Notes under the pieces: model-generated
The model's database searches: none
Seen by the model: the letters and a program-made list of their open reading frames with translations, nothing else
Told to the model about the DNA's origin: nothing
Translations under genes and position numbers: made by a program
DNA from: Leptobrachium leishanense
Taxonomy: Eukaryota; Chordata; Amphibia; Anura; Megophryidae
NCBI GenBank assembly: GCA_009667805.1
Contig: CM019064.1
Coordinates: 382,368,549-382,432,548 of the forward strand
Reading direction: 5' to 3'
Length of the DNA stretch: 64,000 nucleotides
Shown here: one piece after another, positions 35,915-48,954 of the stretch
How positions within the stretch are numbered: position 1 is the first letter of the stretch
Layout: the number at the start of each line of letters is the position of its first letter

Positions 35915-37221
35915 TAGGGATGAGCGTTCACGATACGGATCTGTTCGGACTTCGATTCGAACATCGCCCGTTCGGCTGTTTGTCGAACTCCGAACATTTC
36001 GGCGTGTTCGCCGCATGTTCGCCCACAATGCACCACAATGGACCACAATGCACTTTTCCACTGGCCTGAAGCTTGTAATTAGCTACAGCCTTGCACCTAA
36101 CCACAGGTCAGGTGCAAGACAGGTGCAAGACTATGCCAATCACGGCTCAGAGTCCTGATTGGGCAAATTTTGCCCAATCATGGGCTCACAGAGCTAAGTC
36201 CCACAGCACACTATATAAGGCTTCCCTGCCTGTAGCCCCAGTGTGTGTGTTTACTGCCAGGCTATCAGGGACAGTGTGTATCAGTGAGTTCTACCAGAGT
36301 TCAGCATTTTGAATCTGTCTTGGCACAGCCTGTTATCAGTATGTATCAGTGAGTTATACCACAGTTCAGCAAATTAGAATCTCTCTTGGCACAGCCTGTT
36401 ATCAGTGTGTATCAGTGAGTTATACCACAGTTCAGCAAAATATTGGATCGCAGGGTCCACCACTGCACTCTTCCACAATACCACAGATTGTTTACAGTGC
36501 GAACGCACTTGCTGCCACCAAAGGCAAAATATTTGGGTGCACTGACGCCTGTATCAGATTCATATCATTTTAATATTTGACTGCAGGGTCCAATCCTGCA
36601 CTCTTCCACAATACCACAGAGGGGTTACGGTGTGACGGCACTAAAGGCCCAATTTTAAAGCACCTATTGTTACTTTCATACAAAGCCTGCATAAGTTTCA
36701 CCATAATTTAGCCAAAAAAAATCACTAAACTTGTTCTGCGTGTCCTAAAACCTCTCCTCTTTTCATACAGGCTGCTGCCCCAAGCAGTTGTTTATGATTA
36801 GATTAAAGGAAAAGCATTTACCGTCATTTGAAATGTCATTCTTTTGTTTTTAAATGCTTCTATACATCCTACAAATCCGCCACTTAACGGGCAGGTTATG
36901 GGGACCTCCTGGACACGATATTTGAAGGAATTTTTCGTTTTTATTCTTAACCTTTATTTCTTGGAAAACTCACTGTTCCTTTAAACTTTTTTTAACTTTT
37001 TGTCCTTGTTTCCTGTCCCCCAGAGCACTACCCGGACCCCCATACACCTTTTATGGCAAATATCTAGCATATATGCCCTCTTGGAGGGCACTCTAAAAAC
37101 CGAACGTTCGGGTCCCATTGACTTACATTGAGTTCGGATCGTGTTCGAGTTCGAACTCGAACTTTTGAAATTGTTCGAGTTCGAAGTCGAACCGAACACG
37201 GGGGCGTTCGGCTCATCCCTA
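35915..37221. mobile_element. Non-autonomous family-H hAT element
   Basis: Starts TAGGGATGAGCG and ends CGGCTCATCCCTA, with the perfect 8-bp TSD GTTAGAAT at 35907-35914 and 37222-37229. Subterminal regions are full of CGAAC/GTTCG motifs. The interior holds a tandem pair containing CAGTGAGTTATACCACAGTT (36350-36440) and about two units of the family's 135-bp repeat. No transposase. It is an internal-deletion relative of the 51.3-56.2 kb element. Confidence 0.93.
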
Positions 37222-37229
37222 GTTAGAAT

Positions 37230-38095
37230 GTCTATTTAAATGTTTTTTATTTGTTGTCTTAAAAAATATATTTCGTAAATGTCAAATGTCTTTTAACATA
37301 TTTTACTCATATCATGGAATATATACTGATCAATTTCTAAATGCATATTTTCAACATGCAAAAGGATACTAATTTGCTGAAAACTCTCTAACCCTTTTCT
37401 GCCGCGGAACGTACCATGCCGTCACCGCGGCAGATGGACGTTAACGTTGCGGGGCGGCATAGCACTCTTTCAATACAAATAGATGGCCAGAGAATCACGA
37501 GAGTGTAGTTCAACAACATCTGAGGGACAGGAGTTTGAAATTCCTGCACTAATGTAAAAACAACAGTGATTAAAAATGGAACAGTTAACTACTAATACCT
37601 CCAGATCCACACTCTGGTCCTTCACTCTTTTTACCTAGTAAAAACTCACCTTGATTCCAGAGTCAGGGTACCTCTCGCCTTTTTCATGTCTGACAGCCTG
37701 CTTCTTCGCTCAGCCCATCTGTTAAGTCTCCATGCGAACACACTGAGAGGCAGTGGCAGAACTACCAGGGACGTAGCGGTTGCAATTGCGACTGGGCCCT
37801 GGCATTTCGCAACTGGAGGGGGACCCAGGCAGTTGCGGCTGATTAAATCGGGGGGTTCGGCATAATTGCAGTATTACGGCGGTGGCCGTTTTATTTTCTA
37901 GGTCTGGCTGCTGGCTGGAGAATTGAAGATGGGGCCAACGACCCTCTCTGACGTCTGAGAGGGTGCACCGGATGGTCGGCAGCCCTCTCTGATGACATCA
38001 GAAAGGGCGCGTCGGATATCTGTCGCCCATGCCTGTCCTAGTATCTTGCTGCACCCTGCCTGCCTCCTACCACGTGGATCCCTCTGTCTGCCGCC
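37230..38095. other. Unassigned, with a possible TTAA-element fragment
   Basis: A run at about 37390-37460 starts CTAACCCTTTTCTGCCGCGG and contains a small CCGCGG hairpin, like the ends of the hairpin-rich TTAA elements, but no partner end was found. The rest is unassigned. Confidence 0.35.
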
Positions 38096-38425
38096 ACTGA
38101 GGTCTGTCTGCTATCTGGGTATACATGTATCTTCTGGGGTCTGATATCTGGGTATACATGTATCTGGGGGTCTGATATTGCAGTATACATGTATTTGGGG
38201 GTCTGACATCTGGGGTCTGAGATCTTGGTATACATGTATCTGGGGGGTTTGATATGTGGGGTCTGATATCTTGGTATACATTTATCTGGGGTCTGATATC
38301 TGGGTTCTGATATTTTGGTATACATGTTTCTGGGGGTCTGATATCTGGGTATACATGTATCTGTGGTTTTATGTCTCGGTATACATGTATCTGGAGCTTG
38401 GGTCTGATGTCTGGGTATACATTTA
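38096..38425 (+). repeat. Minisatellite
   Basis: About nine imperfect units of roughly 30-40 bp built on GGGTATACATGTATCTGGGG and GTCTGATATC. The reverse-strand frame of repeating TKISEPRYQTP is its translation, not a gene. Confidence 0.9.
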
Positions 38426-40387
38426 TTTATTTATTTGCAAAGTATTTTACCAGGAATGATACATTGAGATTTCTCTCATTTTCAGGTATGTCCTGGGTTC
38501 AGGAACATTGAAATTTTACAGTCGTTACAGAAATACAAAGTAATAAATACAATATATAAAGAACAAAACACAAATATACAGAGTAACACAAAAAAATAAA
38601 TATGCAGGAGATATATTCATTATGTCACATGTTTACAGGTACATTCTGTATCGAGGTATATTAATAGAGATCTCTTGAGTGACTTAAGACTGGGGGAAGA
38701 TTTGATGGCGTCTGGGAGGTTATTCAATAATTGTGGTGCTCTGTAGGAAAATGAGGATCGAGCCACTTTCTTTTTGTATTGTGGCATTGCAAGTAAGTTG
38801 CAGGTCCTCCTGGATCGGAGGTTATAGGATGAGGGAACTGCTGGGGGAAGCAGTCTATTCAGGTAGGTTGGTAGCTTTCCAGAAAACCTCTAAACCACCA
38901 GGTTGGAAAGGTGAAGGGTACGTCTAGATTCCAGCGAAGGCCGGTTTAGCTCTTTTAACCCTTTCGCTGCTGAGCCTTTTCACACCTCTGTGTTGAGCTC
39001 ATTTTCGCCGGTTTCGCTCATCATGTTTAAATGCGATTTGAAGTCACATTTTATTAATTGACCCAGACATATTATATATCGTTCTTTCCGGGAAACTCGG
39101 CAGATTCATAATATATCATTATTATATGTATACATTATGTCCTGTCTGTATATTATAACATAAAATGCAATAAAATTAGAATTTTCAATAATTTACAACC
39201 TGTAAAGTGTTTTTTTTCCACATTTTAACATGCGAGTGTTTGCGGTTATATTTTCTATGGGTTGCGCTTGTTAAAAAAATTAGAAACGGGGAATCGTTAC
39301 TTTTTTTGGGGAAAATTACATGTTTTTTGGCAAACGCCCCCATAGAAAAAATCGTTAATGCAGCATCATTGTTTACATTATAATTGAATTTTTTTTTTTT
39401 AATTTGTAATTTTTTTTTAATTATTTTTTTTTTTTAAACTGTACATGGTCTTGTTTGGTATCATTGAAAAGGCCATGCTCTGGCTGTTCCAATGATATCA
39501 AACATAAACCCCTAGCTGTCACGGATCGGGAGACAGGGGGTTCATTGGAACCCCCTATCTCCACCATAGGTGGCAGCAAGGGGTTAATTGCGGGACTGGC
39601 GCCATCGCACTATGCGCTATGACGCCAGTCAATAGGGGGATATCCCGGAAGCTTGGCCAACATCCAAGATGTTGGCCAGCTCCGGGAGGGGACCATGATA
39701 CGGCGCATGTTAGCGCCATATCGCGATCCAGCCCTCTAGGGGTTAAAGACAGCCGCCGCTTGGAAGGGCAGGCTGTGCCCTTCCAAGCGGTGTCTGCCTT
39801 TACTGGCTGGTCCACACGGATGGGGAGGGGGAGAGGTCCAAAGAACCTCCCCCCTCCCCTTCAGGCACCTTCCCCGCAATGGCGGGGGGGGCCTGAAATA
39901 GACGTCATTGCGCATGCGCGATGACGTCTATTGTGCCCACCAGGGTCCCGGAGGCTGGGCTGACATTGATGATGTCAGCCCGCACCGGGGGGCCGCCGCG
40001 ATCGGCCGGAATCCCGGCTGATCGCCGCTGCTAAGGGAGGCCCTCCGCAGCAAAGTGGCCATGCGGCAGGACGCGCTGAGCGTGTGCTCCGCATGGAAAG
40101 GGTTAATATGTAACAATGGTGGGTCATGTAGTTACATTGTAGAACAAAGCGGCAGAATCAGTTATACAATATAGTAAGTTTCTGAAGGTGTGTTTGCGGG
40201 GCAGCCGCATACACTAGATCTCTGTATTCAATAGCTGGCATAAGCATTTGTTGTACAATCTGCTTTCTTACCGCGGAGCTCAGGCAGGATTTGTTTCTGT
40301 ACAGGGCACCTAGTTTGGGGTAAAGTTTTGATGAGAGTTTTTTGAAGGGGGGCCAAAGGATAAATTTCGGTCTAACCACATACCTGT
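38424..40387 (-). mobile_element. LINE X1, minus strand, split by TTAA element T2
   Basis: 5'-truncated LINE with a TTTA-repeat 3' end at 38424. Coding fragments on the minus strand include MVRPKFILWPPFKK at 40379 with VYAAAPQTHLQKL, and, beyond the inserted element, LPTYLNRLLPPAVP and YRAPQLLNNLPDAIK near 38.7-38.9 kb. These resemble the reverse transcriptase C-terminus of L2/CR1-type LINEs. The two parts abut the TTAA duplication of T2 at 38955-38958 and 40103-40106. Its 3' tail matches both SINEs. Confidence 0.82.
38959..40102. mobile_element. TTAA-type hairpin-chain element T2
   Basis: 1,144 bp flanked by TTAA. The ends CCCTTTCGCTGCTGAG and CGCATGGAAAGGG are inverted. It is a reversed homologue of T1: AT-rich half first, then the hairpin chain from about 39430 to 40085. 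Several hairpins are the same as in T1 but with matching changes in both arms. No transposase. Confidence 0.87.
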
Positions 40388-40389
40388 GG

Positions 40390-40692
40390 TTATTTATTTA
40401 TTTATTTATTTATAAAGGATTTTACCAGGAAGGATACATTGAGATTTCTCTCGTTTTCAAGTATGTCCTGGGTTCAAGAACATTGAAGTGTTACAGTTAC
40501 AGAAATACAAAGTAATACAATGCAAGATATTAAAAAAAACAACACAAATATACAGATTAACAGAAAAATATGTAGGAAATATAGTCACTAGGTTACATGT
40601 TTACAGGTGCATTCTGTATTGAGGTATGTTAGTAAGGAGCTTTTGAGTGACTTAAGACTGGGGGAAGATTTGATGGTGTCTGGGAGGTTAAG
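40390..40692 (-). mobile_element. LINE X2 3' end, minus strand
   Basis: Second 3' end of the same LINE family. A TTTA repeat at 40390-40412, then CAGGAAGGATACATTGAGAT and CAAGTATGTCCTGGGTTC, is about 300 bp in total. It ends at AGGTTA near 40692, where similarity to X1 stops. Confidence 0.83.
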
Positions 40693-40988
40693 AGTTAAGA
40701 ACTGACTGTGGTCAGCGTGCCATTATTTGAGGTCCGCACTGAGGGTGGGCCTTAAGGACACAGAGAATACTGGTACGCCCCACTGACTTCAATGGTCAGC
40801 CATGGCCCTTCCCTGCAGCTTCTTTGTTTGAAGTAATTTCACTTAAAAAGGAAAAATAAAGTAAGATTGGTTTCCATTTTGTGTATTTTTCCCATGATGC
40901 AGCATTTACCAAAACCTTTGCATTTGTGGCTCTTGTTTATTTAATCTACATTATTTATCAGTTAGTGAGGTGGGGAGGGGAAGATTTA

Positions 40989-42605
<1,617 letters not shown>

Positions 42606-42689
42606 TAGATAAGGTGGCAGGAGGGTATTTTTCTCCAGTCTAACTAAGATAAGAGATAGCCGCTGAATGAGATATGACAGGTAGTTTAA

Positions 42690-43720
42690 CCCTTTTCCGA
42701 CCGCTGACATACATAGTATGTTCTGCGGGGAAATCCCCTTAACGACCTCGGACCTACTATGTACATCACGGTCTCCTAACCACCCTCCCTCCTTATACTC
42801 ACCTCTCTGTCTGGGCTCCTGCGGTGTTCTGGCAGGCCTGGAGTCTGCCCTACCTTTTGAGGGAGCCCAGCAGTCTCAGTGACATCACGGTGCGTGATGA
42901 CCTCATCGCCTGCAGTGAAAAAGGTGGAAGGGGAGGGGGCTCCTTATCTCCCCAACCGTTCCACCTAGAAACAAACAAATGGTACCGCATATCATTAACC
43001 CCTTTTTTGCCGGATCGCGATTCAAACTCGGAAGTGGCTAGCGTCTTGGATGTCAGCCAAGCCTCCAGGTCACTCCCCACCCACTGACATTGTCACCATC
43101 TGTGTGAGGATGTCAGTGGGCCAGTTAACCCCCTAGCTGCCAAGTGGAGACAGGGGGATCCTTTGGATCCCCTATCTCCTGATTCGTGGCAGCACGTTTA
43201 ATATCATTGGTAAGGCCTGATCATGGTCTTTCCAATGATACCAAACATCACTAGATTTGTTGTAAGAAAAAGCTGGCATCTAAAAATGATGAGCATAAAA
43301 CGGTCAAAATTAGCTCAACGCACAGAGGTGAAACGGCTCAGCAGTGAAGGGGTCAAACATCAAAAACATGTAAAAATTGTGTATTTCTAATCTCAACACA
43401 AAATTTTGAAATTATTTAGCTGGGGTCTTTTTCGGCAGTTGTAGATTTTGGGGATGAAATTTTGAAAAAGTGTGGGTTTTTTTCCATTTTTTTTTTCATC
43501 ATATTTCATATTTTTTTTTATAGTAAATTATAAAATATGATGGAAATAATGGTATCTTTAGAAAGTCCATTTAATGGCGGGAGAAACGGTATATGATATG
43601 TGCGGGTTGTGAAAACGAGTAAGAGGAAACTTTGACCTAAACACAAACAGCACAGAAATGTAAAAACAGCAGCAGGCACTTTCGGACGGACTTTTGTAAA
43701 ACCGCCCGATCACTAAGGGG
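42690..43720. mobile_element. TTAA-type element T3, outer
   Basis: TTAA at 42686-42689 and 43721-43724 encloses a unit beginning CCCTTTTCCGACCGCTGAC and ending CGATCACTAAGGGG. The ends are only weakly similar, so the boundary is less secure than for T1 or T2. The right half resembles the AT-rich half of T1/T2, with a GAAACGGTATATGATATG motif. A splice-donor-like site lies on the minus strand at 42795-42804. A shorter TTAA element is nested within. Confidence 0.6.
42999..43352. mobile_element. Nested hairpin-rich TTAA element
   Basis: Begins after TTAA 42995-42998 with CCCCTTTTTTGCCGGATCG and ends GGCTCAGCAGTGAAGGGG before TCAA, a likely mutated TTAA, at 43353-43356. It contains diverged versions of four T1 hairpins in 354 bp. 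It is an internally deleted relative of T1 and T2. Confidence 0.65.
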
Positions 43721-43849
43721 TTAAAAGATTTATAATCTGTCCTTTCAAATACATCCCACATAAAACCATGATTTGAGTCAGTGATCGACTAGTAGACTCA
43801 TTCAATGCCAATGCAACACAGTGAGGACCAACTGAGGTAAAGATACTCA

Positions 43850-44710
43850 AGGTTATTCAAACAGAATCGAAAAGTCACCGCACGTTCAGTGACTTTTCGT
43901 TCTCATCAATTCGGCTTGATTCGGCGATCCCATTTCGGCGACCCTGCGGTGAATTCAGCAAGCACCACAGGGCCGTCGTAATGCAGGGAAAAACCGCTGA
44001 AAACCTGCCGAACACTCACCGCGAAACCCAGACGAATGCACACCGAAACCCGCAAAAACATCTGGATTAACCCCACCGAACACGCCGGCGAAACCCGAGC
44101 AGCCGCCGGAAAAACCCGACACCGCAGACAAATGGAGTGAAAAAAAACAAACAGTACGCTTGAACGTTTGAAAAGTGAAACGCTGTTGCAAAGAAAGTAC
44201 TGAGCGAAAATGTCTGGAATTTCCATATAAGATCCAATGAATGATAATTAAAAGGGCTGTTACAGAAAAAAGAAAAAACGTTTAAAAAAAATTGTAAATA
44301 AATCGGAATTTGGTTTTCAAAAAATGCTTAAAAGAGCCTAAAAAAATCTATAAATAAAGAGACTTGTTACTGCAGAATATTATAATAAGCGGTTTATTAG
44401 ATATTGAATTAAAACGGGAATATTTTTAACATTGAAGCCTATGGGATTCGCTTGAATAAACCTGTCGAATGAAGCAACCAAATGGCAGGGCATTTCAGCA
44501 ACTTTTCGCTGCTGGTTTTTGTTCTCTGAATAGATGAAGCTATGGGGATTTCACTGCCCTCGAACAGGCACCGTATGTGCAGGCAATACGCCAACATTTG
44601 GCGAACTGCCTGCTCTCTGAATAGCCGAATGGCCAGGAAAGGTAACCGAATGCTGAATTTCACTGTTCGGTTACCTTTCACCAGCAATTCGGAGCTCTTT
44701 GAATAACCCT
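43850..44710. mobile_element. Family-D palindromic element, copy D2
   Basis: Begins AGGTTATTCAAACAG and ends CTCTTTGAATAACCCT. It shares the family core with D1 and D4: AATGATAATTAAAAGGGCTG, then AATAAGCGGTTTATTAG and CGGGAATATTTTTAAC. The left half encodes nothing, and the Val/Phe-rich frames are chance. Confidence 0.75.
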
Positions 44711-45107
44711 GACTGTGTGTGGGGGGAGGGGCAGTTTACAACACAAGAGATCACACAATGGATACACCCAGTGACACATATAGAGTAAAATATTTTCTTA
44801 GCTAAACATACAAGAGAAAAACAAAGCACACGTAAGATATCAGCAACATAAAATAAACACAATAAGGACATTTAATTTTTTGTGTGGCAGTGTCCGCTTA
44901 ACGTTAACTTTGTAACCAAACTATGTTGGTCAATGGCCATCTGTTTTAATCTGGGTGTATGAAATTTACGCAATGCCATTTCTAGAAGGACACAGAAATA
45001 ATGGATGCAGATTACAGCGACCAAAGGTCCCTTTAGTTCTATGTAATTCAAATAAGTGGCATTTGAAATGCCAGTGCTTAGGTGAGTATAAATAATATTA
45101 TAAAAAT

Positions 45108-45490
45108 AATATAGAAACATAGAAACATAGAAACATAGAAAAATGTCGGCAGATAAGAACCTTTCGGCCCATCTAGTCTGCCCAATTACATGGATACTTT
45201 ACCTGGATTTATCTTTTGTTTAGGATAGCCTTATGCCTATCCCATGCCTGCTTAAATTCAATTACTGTTTTGGCCTCTACCACTTCTACTGGAAGGCTGT
45301 ACCATGTATCCACCACCCGCTCAGTAAAATAATGCTTTCTGATGTTACTTTTAAACCTTTGCCCCTCTAATCTAAGACTATGTCCTCTTGTTTTGCTACT
45401 TTGTTTCCTTTTAAATATACTCCCTTCCTCTACCTTGTGGATTCCCTTTACGTATTTAAATGTTTCTATCATATCTATAGAAATTATGAG
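45108..45490 (-). mobile_element. LINE Y 3' end with CATAGAAA-type tail, minus strand
   Basis: The C-terminal part of a non-LTR reverse transcriptase reads on the minus strand from about 45472: KYVKGIHKVEEGS, TRGHSLRLEGQRFKSN, HYFTERVVDTWYSLPVEVVE and FKQAWDRH, ending at 45209. The 3' UTR then has GGGCAGACTAGATGGGCCGA and an octamer tail at 45108-45140. The motif set is typical of LINE C-termini common in frogs. Confidence 0.88.
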
Positions 45491-45524
45491 CGAGCTGTGT
45501 TGTATTGTGTGTCTGTGTGCTTAG

Positions 45525-46055
45525 GGTCATTTTCCGGTGGGAGTTTGAACTTTGTCCTTGTCCGAGTCTGTGGTCCTGCGCACTCTGGAAGAGGTTTTCA
45601 TAAAGTATTTCCATGATTTTTGCTTTGTGTATTTTGGCCTCAACCTTGAGCTGGCAAGCCTCCCAGTCCCTGACACTGAAAAACAACCCCAAACCATTCT
45701 TCATCATTGAGATGGTATTGGGCACTGGGCAGGTGATAAACGGTGCCTGATTTCCTCCAGACTTTGAATTGAGGCCAAACAGCTCCATCTTCATTTAACC
45801 AGACTAATCTTGTTTCTGACAGTGTTTGGTAACTGTAAGTTCCCCGTAACGTCACGCGTGAGCTCTGAAGCTCCCCCAGAGTGACCATCAGGCTTTTAGG
45901 TCACCTCTGTCACCAAGGCCCTTCTTTCGTAATTGCTCAGTTTGGCTGGTTGGCAGCTCTAGGAAGAGTCCTGGTTCTCCCAGTCTTCTTCCATATAAGA
46001 CTTTTGGCAGTCTCTGGGCTACTGTAAACATTCAAAGCAGCCAAAAACAATTCGT
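45525..46055 (-). pseudogene. Old Tc1-like transposase fragment, minus strand
   Basis: Minus-strand sequence resembling the central part of fish/frog Tc1 transposases: GELQSSRVTLRGTYS..., then LVWLNEDGAVWPQFKVWRKS and YHLPSAQYH. It corresponds to the region around the first catalytic Asp, but that residue and reading frame are eroded. The C-terminal third is missing at the low-coordinate side, where LINE Y lies. The opposite end continues beyond the family-D cluster at 48850-48953. Confidence 0.7.
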
Positions 46056-46488
46056 AGCCTTCTTTCAGAGAGACATTTCAGTTCTCTCATTCGGTGCACT
46101 TCGGTGAATTCAATTAGCCGACCAGCCGAATGCATCCGATAAATCGCTGAGTCGATCGAATAAATCGCTGAATCGATTGGATAAACCACCGAAAAACCAC
46201 TGAACGCATCCTCAAACCACCAAATCGATCCAATAATCTGCCAAAAAAAGCGAACAAATCTAATAAACTGTCGAAAGCATCCGACGATCTGCAGAACAGA
46301 CAACCGAATGCATCAGAAAAAAGCCGACCAGTAGTTGAACAGGTGTAAAAACACAAACAAAAAAACCTGCAACTTTTAAAACGCGTTTTTAAAAAAAACA
46401 GAAAGCAGGCAGTTTGCTAAATTTTGGCGAACTGCCAGCAGGTACAGTGCCTGTTCGAAGGCAGTGAAATCCCCCAGAGAAAAGTAAT
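46056..46488. mobile_element. Family-D fragment D3
   Basis: Opens with ACATTTCAGTTCTCTCATTC and closes with CTGTTCGAAGGCAGTGAAAT, as in other D copies. The middle contains a short tandem series built on CCGATAAATCGCTGAGTCGA and relatives (46130-46210). Confidence 0.6.
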
Positions 46489-47255
46489 AAGGGGTTATTC
46501 AGATAGCACCGAAATGTCGCCGACATTTCAGTGCTCTCTCATTCCCCGCGCTTCCCTGCACTTTGGGCAAAATCCATCGTACACCTTCCAAAATATCAGC
46601 AAAAATCCGCCAGAACCGCCTCAAAAAACACCGAACGCGTAGGAAAAAGCCGGCAAGCCACCGATCACAGCCCAGACCAGCCTCCGGAAAAAGGCAACAA
46701 GCTGACAAACGGGGTAAAAAAAAAAAATACGATTGAAAGTTTCAAAGTTGAAACGCTGTTTGCAAAAGACTACTGAACGAAAATGTCTGGAATTAACATA
46801 TAAGGTCCTATGAATGATAATAAAAAGATCTGTTACAGAAAAAAGAACAAACGCTTTAAAAAGAAAACAAAAAACAATTTGCCCAAAAAAGTCTGAAAAA
46901 TGCCTATAAGATCCTAAAAAAATCAATAGAGCAAGAGATTTTTTAACGGCAGATTAAAATAATAAACGGTTTATTAGATATTGGTTAAAAACGGTAATAT
47001 TTTTAACATTCACCTGAATAAACCTGCCGAATGAAACCACCGAACAGCAGGGCATTTCGTCAATTTATCTCTGCTGTTTGGTGTTCTCTGAATAGATTAA
47101 CCATTGCTTCTTTTTTGGGGATTTCACTGCCTTTGAACAGGCACCGAACTGCCTGCTCCTTGAATAGTCGAATGGCCCTGGAATGTCACCGTACAGGGAA
47201 ATTCACTGTTTGGTGACATTTCGGGGCCAGATCGGCTCTCTCTGAATAACCCCTT
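46489..47255. mobile_element. Family-D palindromic element, copy D4
   Basis: Starts AAGGGGTTATTCAGATAGC and ends CTCTCTGAATAACCCCTT. It includes GACATTTCAGTGCTCTC near the left and CGGTGACATTTC-like sequence near the right, plus the AATAAACGGTTTATTAG core. Confidence 0.75.
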
Positions 47256-47261
47256 TAGTTA

Positions 47262-48842
47262 ACCTATTCAGAGAACACCGAACAGCAGAAAAAGTGAAAA
47301 GTCATTCGGCAGGTTTATTCACGTGAACCCTATAGGCTTCAATGTTAAAAATATTCCTGCTTTTACTCAATATCTAATAAACCATTTATTATTTTAATTT
47401 GCAGTAAAAAGCCTCTTTATTTATTGATTTTTTTTTAGGATGTTTTAGGCATTTTTCGGGAATTTATTTTTCCCCCGTTTTTTATTTTTTAACCTGCCTG
47501 ACGGTTATTCCGAGTGTGTCACGGGGTTAAATTTCACCGCTGAGAGCGGTAACCCTGAGCCACACTCGGGCTGTATACATCACCTCTCCCTGCGCTCCCT
47601 CGCTGATCCCCGCAGTCTCCTCCGGCGATCGCAGTGTTTTACTTCCTGGATTCCTTCTCGCGAGGAAGGAACCAGGAAGTATAAGGTCGCTGTCGCCGGA
47701 GGAGGCTGCGGTGGACAATGAGGGAGCTCAGGGAGAGGTGATGTATCCAGCGGCATCCTGAGTGTTGCTCGGGGTTACTGCTTCCAACATAGGAATTTAA
47801 CCCCGAGCCACACTCGGGATACCGCTAGGGGGGGGGGGGCAAAAAAAAATAGACCGCTTTTAGATGCGGTTCTTCAAAAACAATTAGACCGCCAGGGAGG
47901 TTAAAGCAGATTTTCTTTTTTCTGTAACAATTTTTCTGTATCATTCATAGGACCTTATTTGTTAATTTCAGACATTTTCGTTCAGTAGTTTTTTTGCAAA
48001 CATCGCTTCAATTTTGACACTTTCAATCGTATTTACCTGTCTGGCTGCTTGTTGGCTTTCTTCTGCGGCTGTTCAGCACTGTGCTCGTCGGCTGCATTTT
48101 GGCAGCTACGCGGCTGGTTTGCGGTGTATGTCCGACGGGTTGGCGGCAGTGGGCGACGGGTTTGCAGCGGCGGCTGGCAGGTTTGCGGTGGCATTCGGTG
48201 GCCAATTCCCTGCACTTCGGTGACCCTGCGGTGAAGGCTGAAATCAATGTATGGTTGGGAAATTTGATTCCCCGAAGTGCAGGGAACGAGAGAGCACTGA
48301 AATGTCGGCGACATCTTGTTCAAGGACACTCGCTGGCGTCTTCTGAGTGGGATCGAGTTGGCTTTCAATGATTGTAGATCAGAGACCTGGTGGTTTGGTT
48401 GAACTCGCTTCTCGTAAAGGCAAGACTTCTCCACAGTTGTATTGGAGGGATGTGCTGAATGGGATTTTGACTTGCTTCTCCACGGTCGAAGGGCGGAGAT
48501 TTTTGCCACTGGACTCCACAGCCGATATTGTGTAATAGGACACTTACTGGAGAGGTTCTCTGGGATTCGCCTGCTTAAACCTGTTGAATGAAAGCACTGA
48601 ACATCAAGGCATCTCGACAACTTCTCGGTGCAGTTCGGTGTTCTCTGAATAGATTAACCATTACTTCTCTATGGGGATTTCACTGCCGCTGAAGGTCACC
48701 GTATTTTGCTGGCAATTTGCTAATATTTGGCAAATCAACATATTTTTGAATAGCCAAATTGGCACAAAATTGCACTGTGCAAGGAATTTCACCAATCGGT
48801 GCAATTCGGTGGCCAATTCGGCGCTCTTTGAATAACCCCTAT
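47262..48842. mobile_element. Family-D element D5, interrupted by T4
   Basis: Begins inside the family in reverse orientation relative to D4 (CCTATTCAGAGAACACCGAA) and ends CTCTTTGAATAACCCC. Element T4 interrupts the AT-rich core. Two inverted segments with CGGTGACCCTGCGGTGAA and CTCTCGTTCCCTGC are recognisable. Confidence 0.65.
47493..47900. mobile_element. TTAA-type MITE T4
   Basis: 408 bp flanked by TTAA (47489-47492 and 47901-47904), with ends CCTGCCTGACGGT and ACCGCCAGGGAGG. Internal long arms carry CCGAGTGTG and CACACTCGGG versions and a GGAGGA/TCCTCC stem around 47610-47705. It is a common amphibian TTAA family. Confidence 0.87.
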
Positions 48843-48849
48843 AGTTTAA

Positions 48850-48953
48850 ACAATATAAGCATAAGGCTGCAAAACAAAAATGTGCAAAAGTCAAGGGGCC
48901 TGAATACTTTTGGTACTTTTTGATGGCAGTACATATACAACCAAGCATTAATT
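48850..48953 (-). mobile_element. Terminal repeat of the old Tc1 element
   Basis: AAGTCAAGGGGCCTGAATACT and the following TTGGTAC...GCAGTACATATA resemble the end of fish-type Tc1 repeats. It is likely the distal end of the fragment at 45525-46055, separated from it by the family-D cluster. Confidence 0.6.
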
Positions 48954-48954
48954 G

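Noticed and set aside
38038..38325. Minus-strand frame of repeated TKISEPRYQTP
   Set aside because: By-product of the 30-40 bp minisatellite.
43906..44226. Val/Phe-rich frames near 44 kb
   Set aside because: Inside a family-D palindrome, with similar artefacts in other copies.
45342..45616. Plus-strand frames opposite LINE Y
   Set aside because: Shadow of the minus-strand LINE reverse transcriptase C-terminus.
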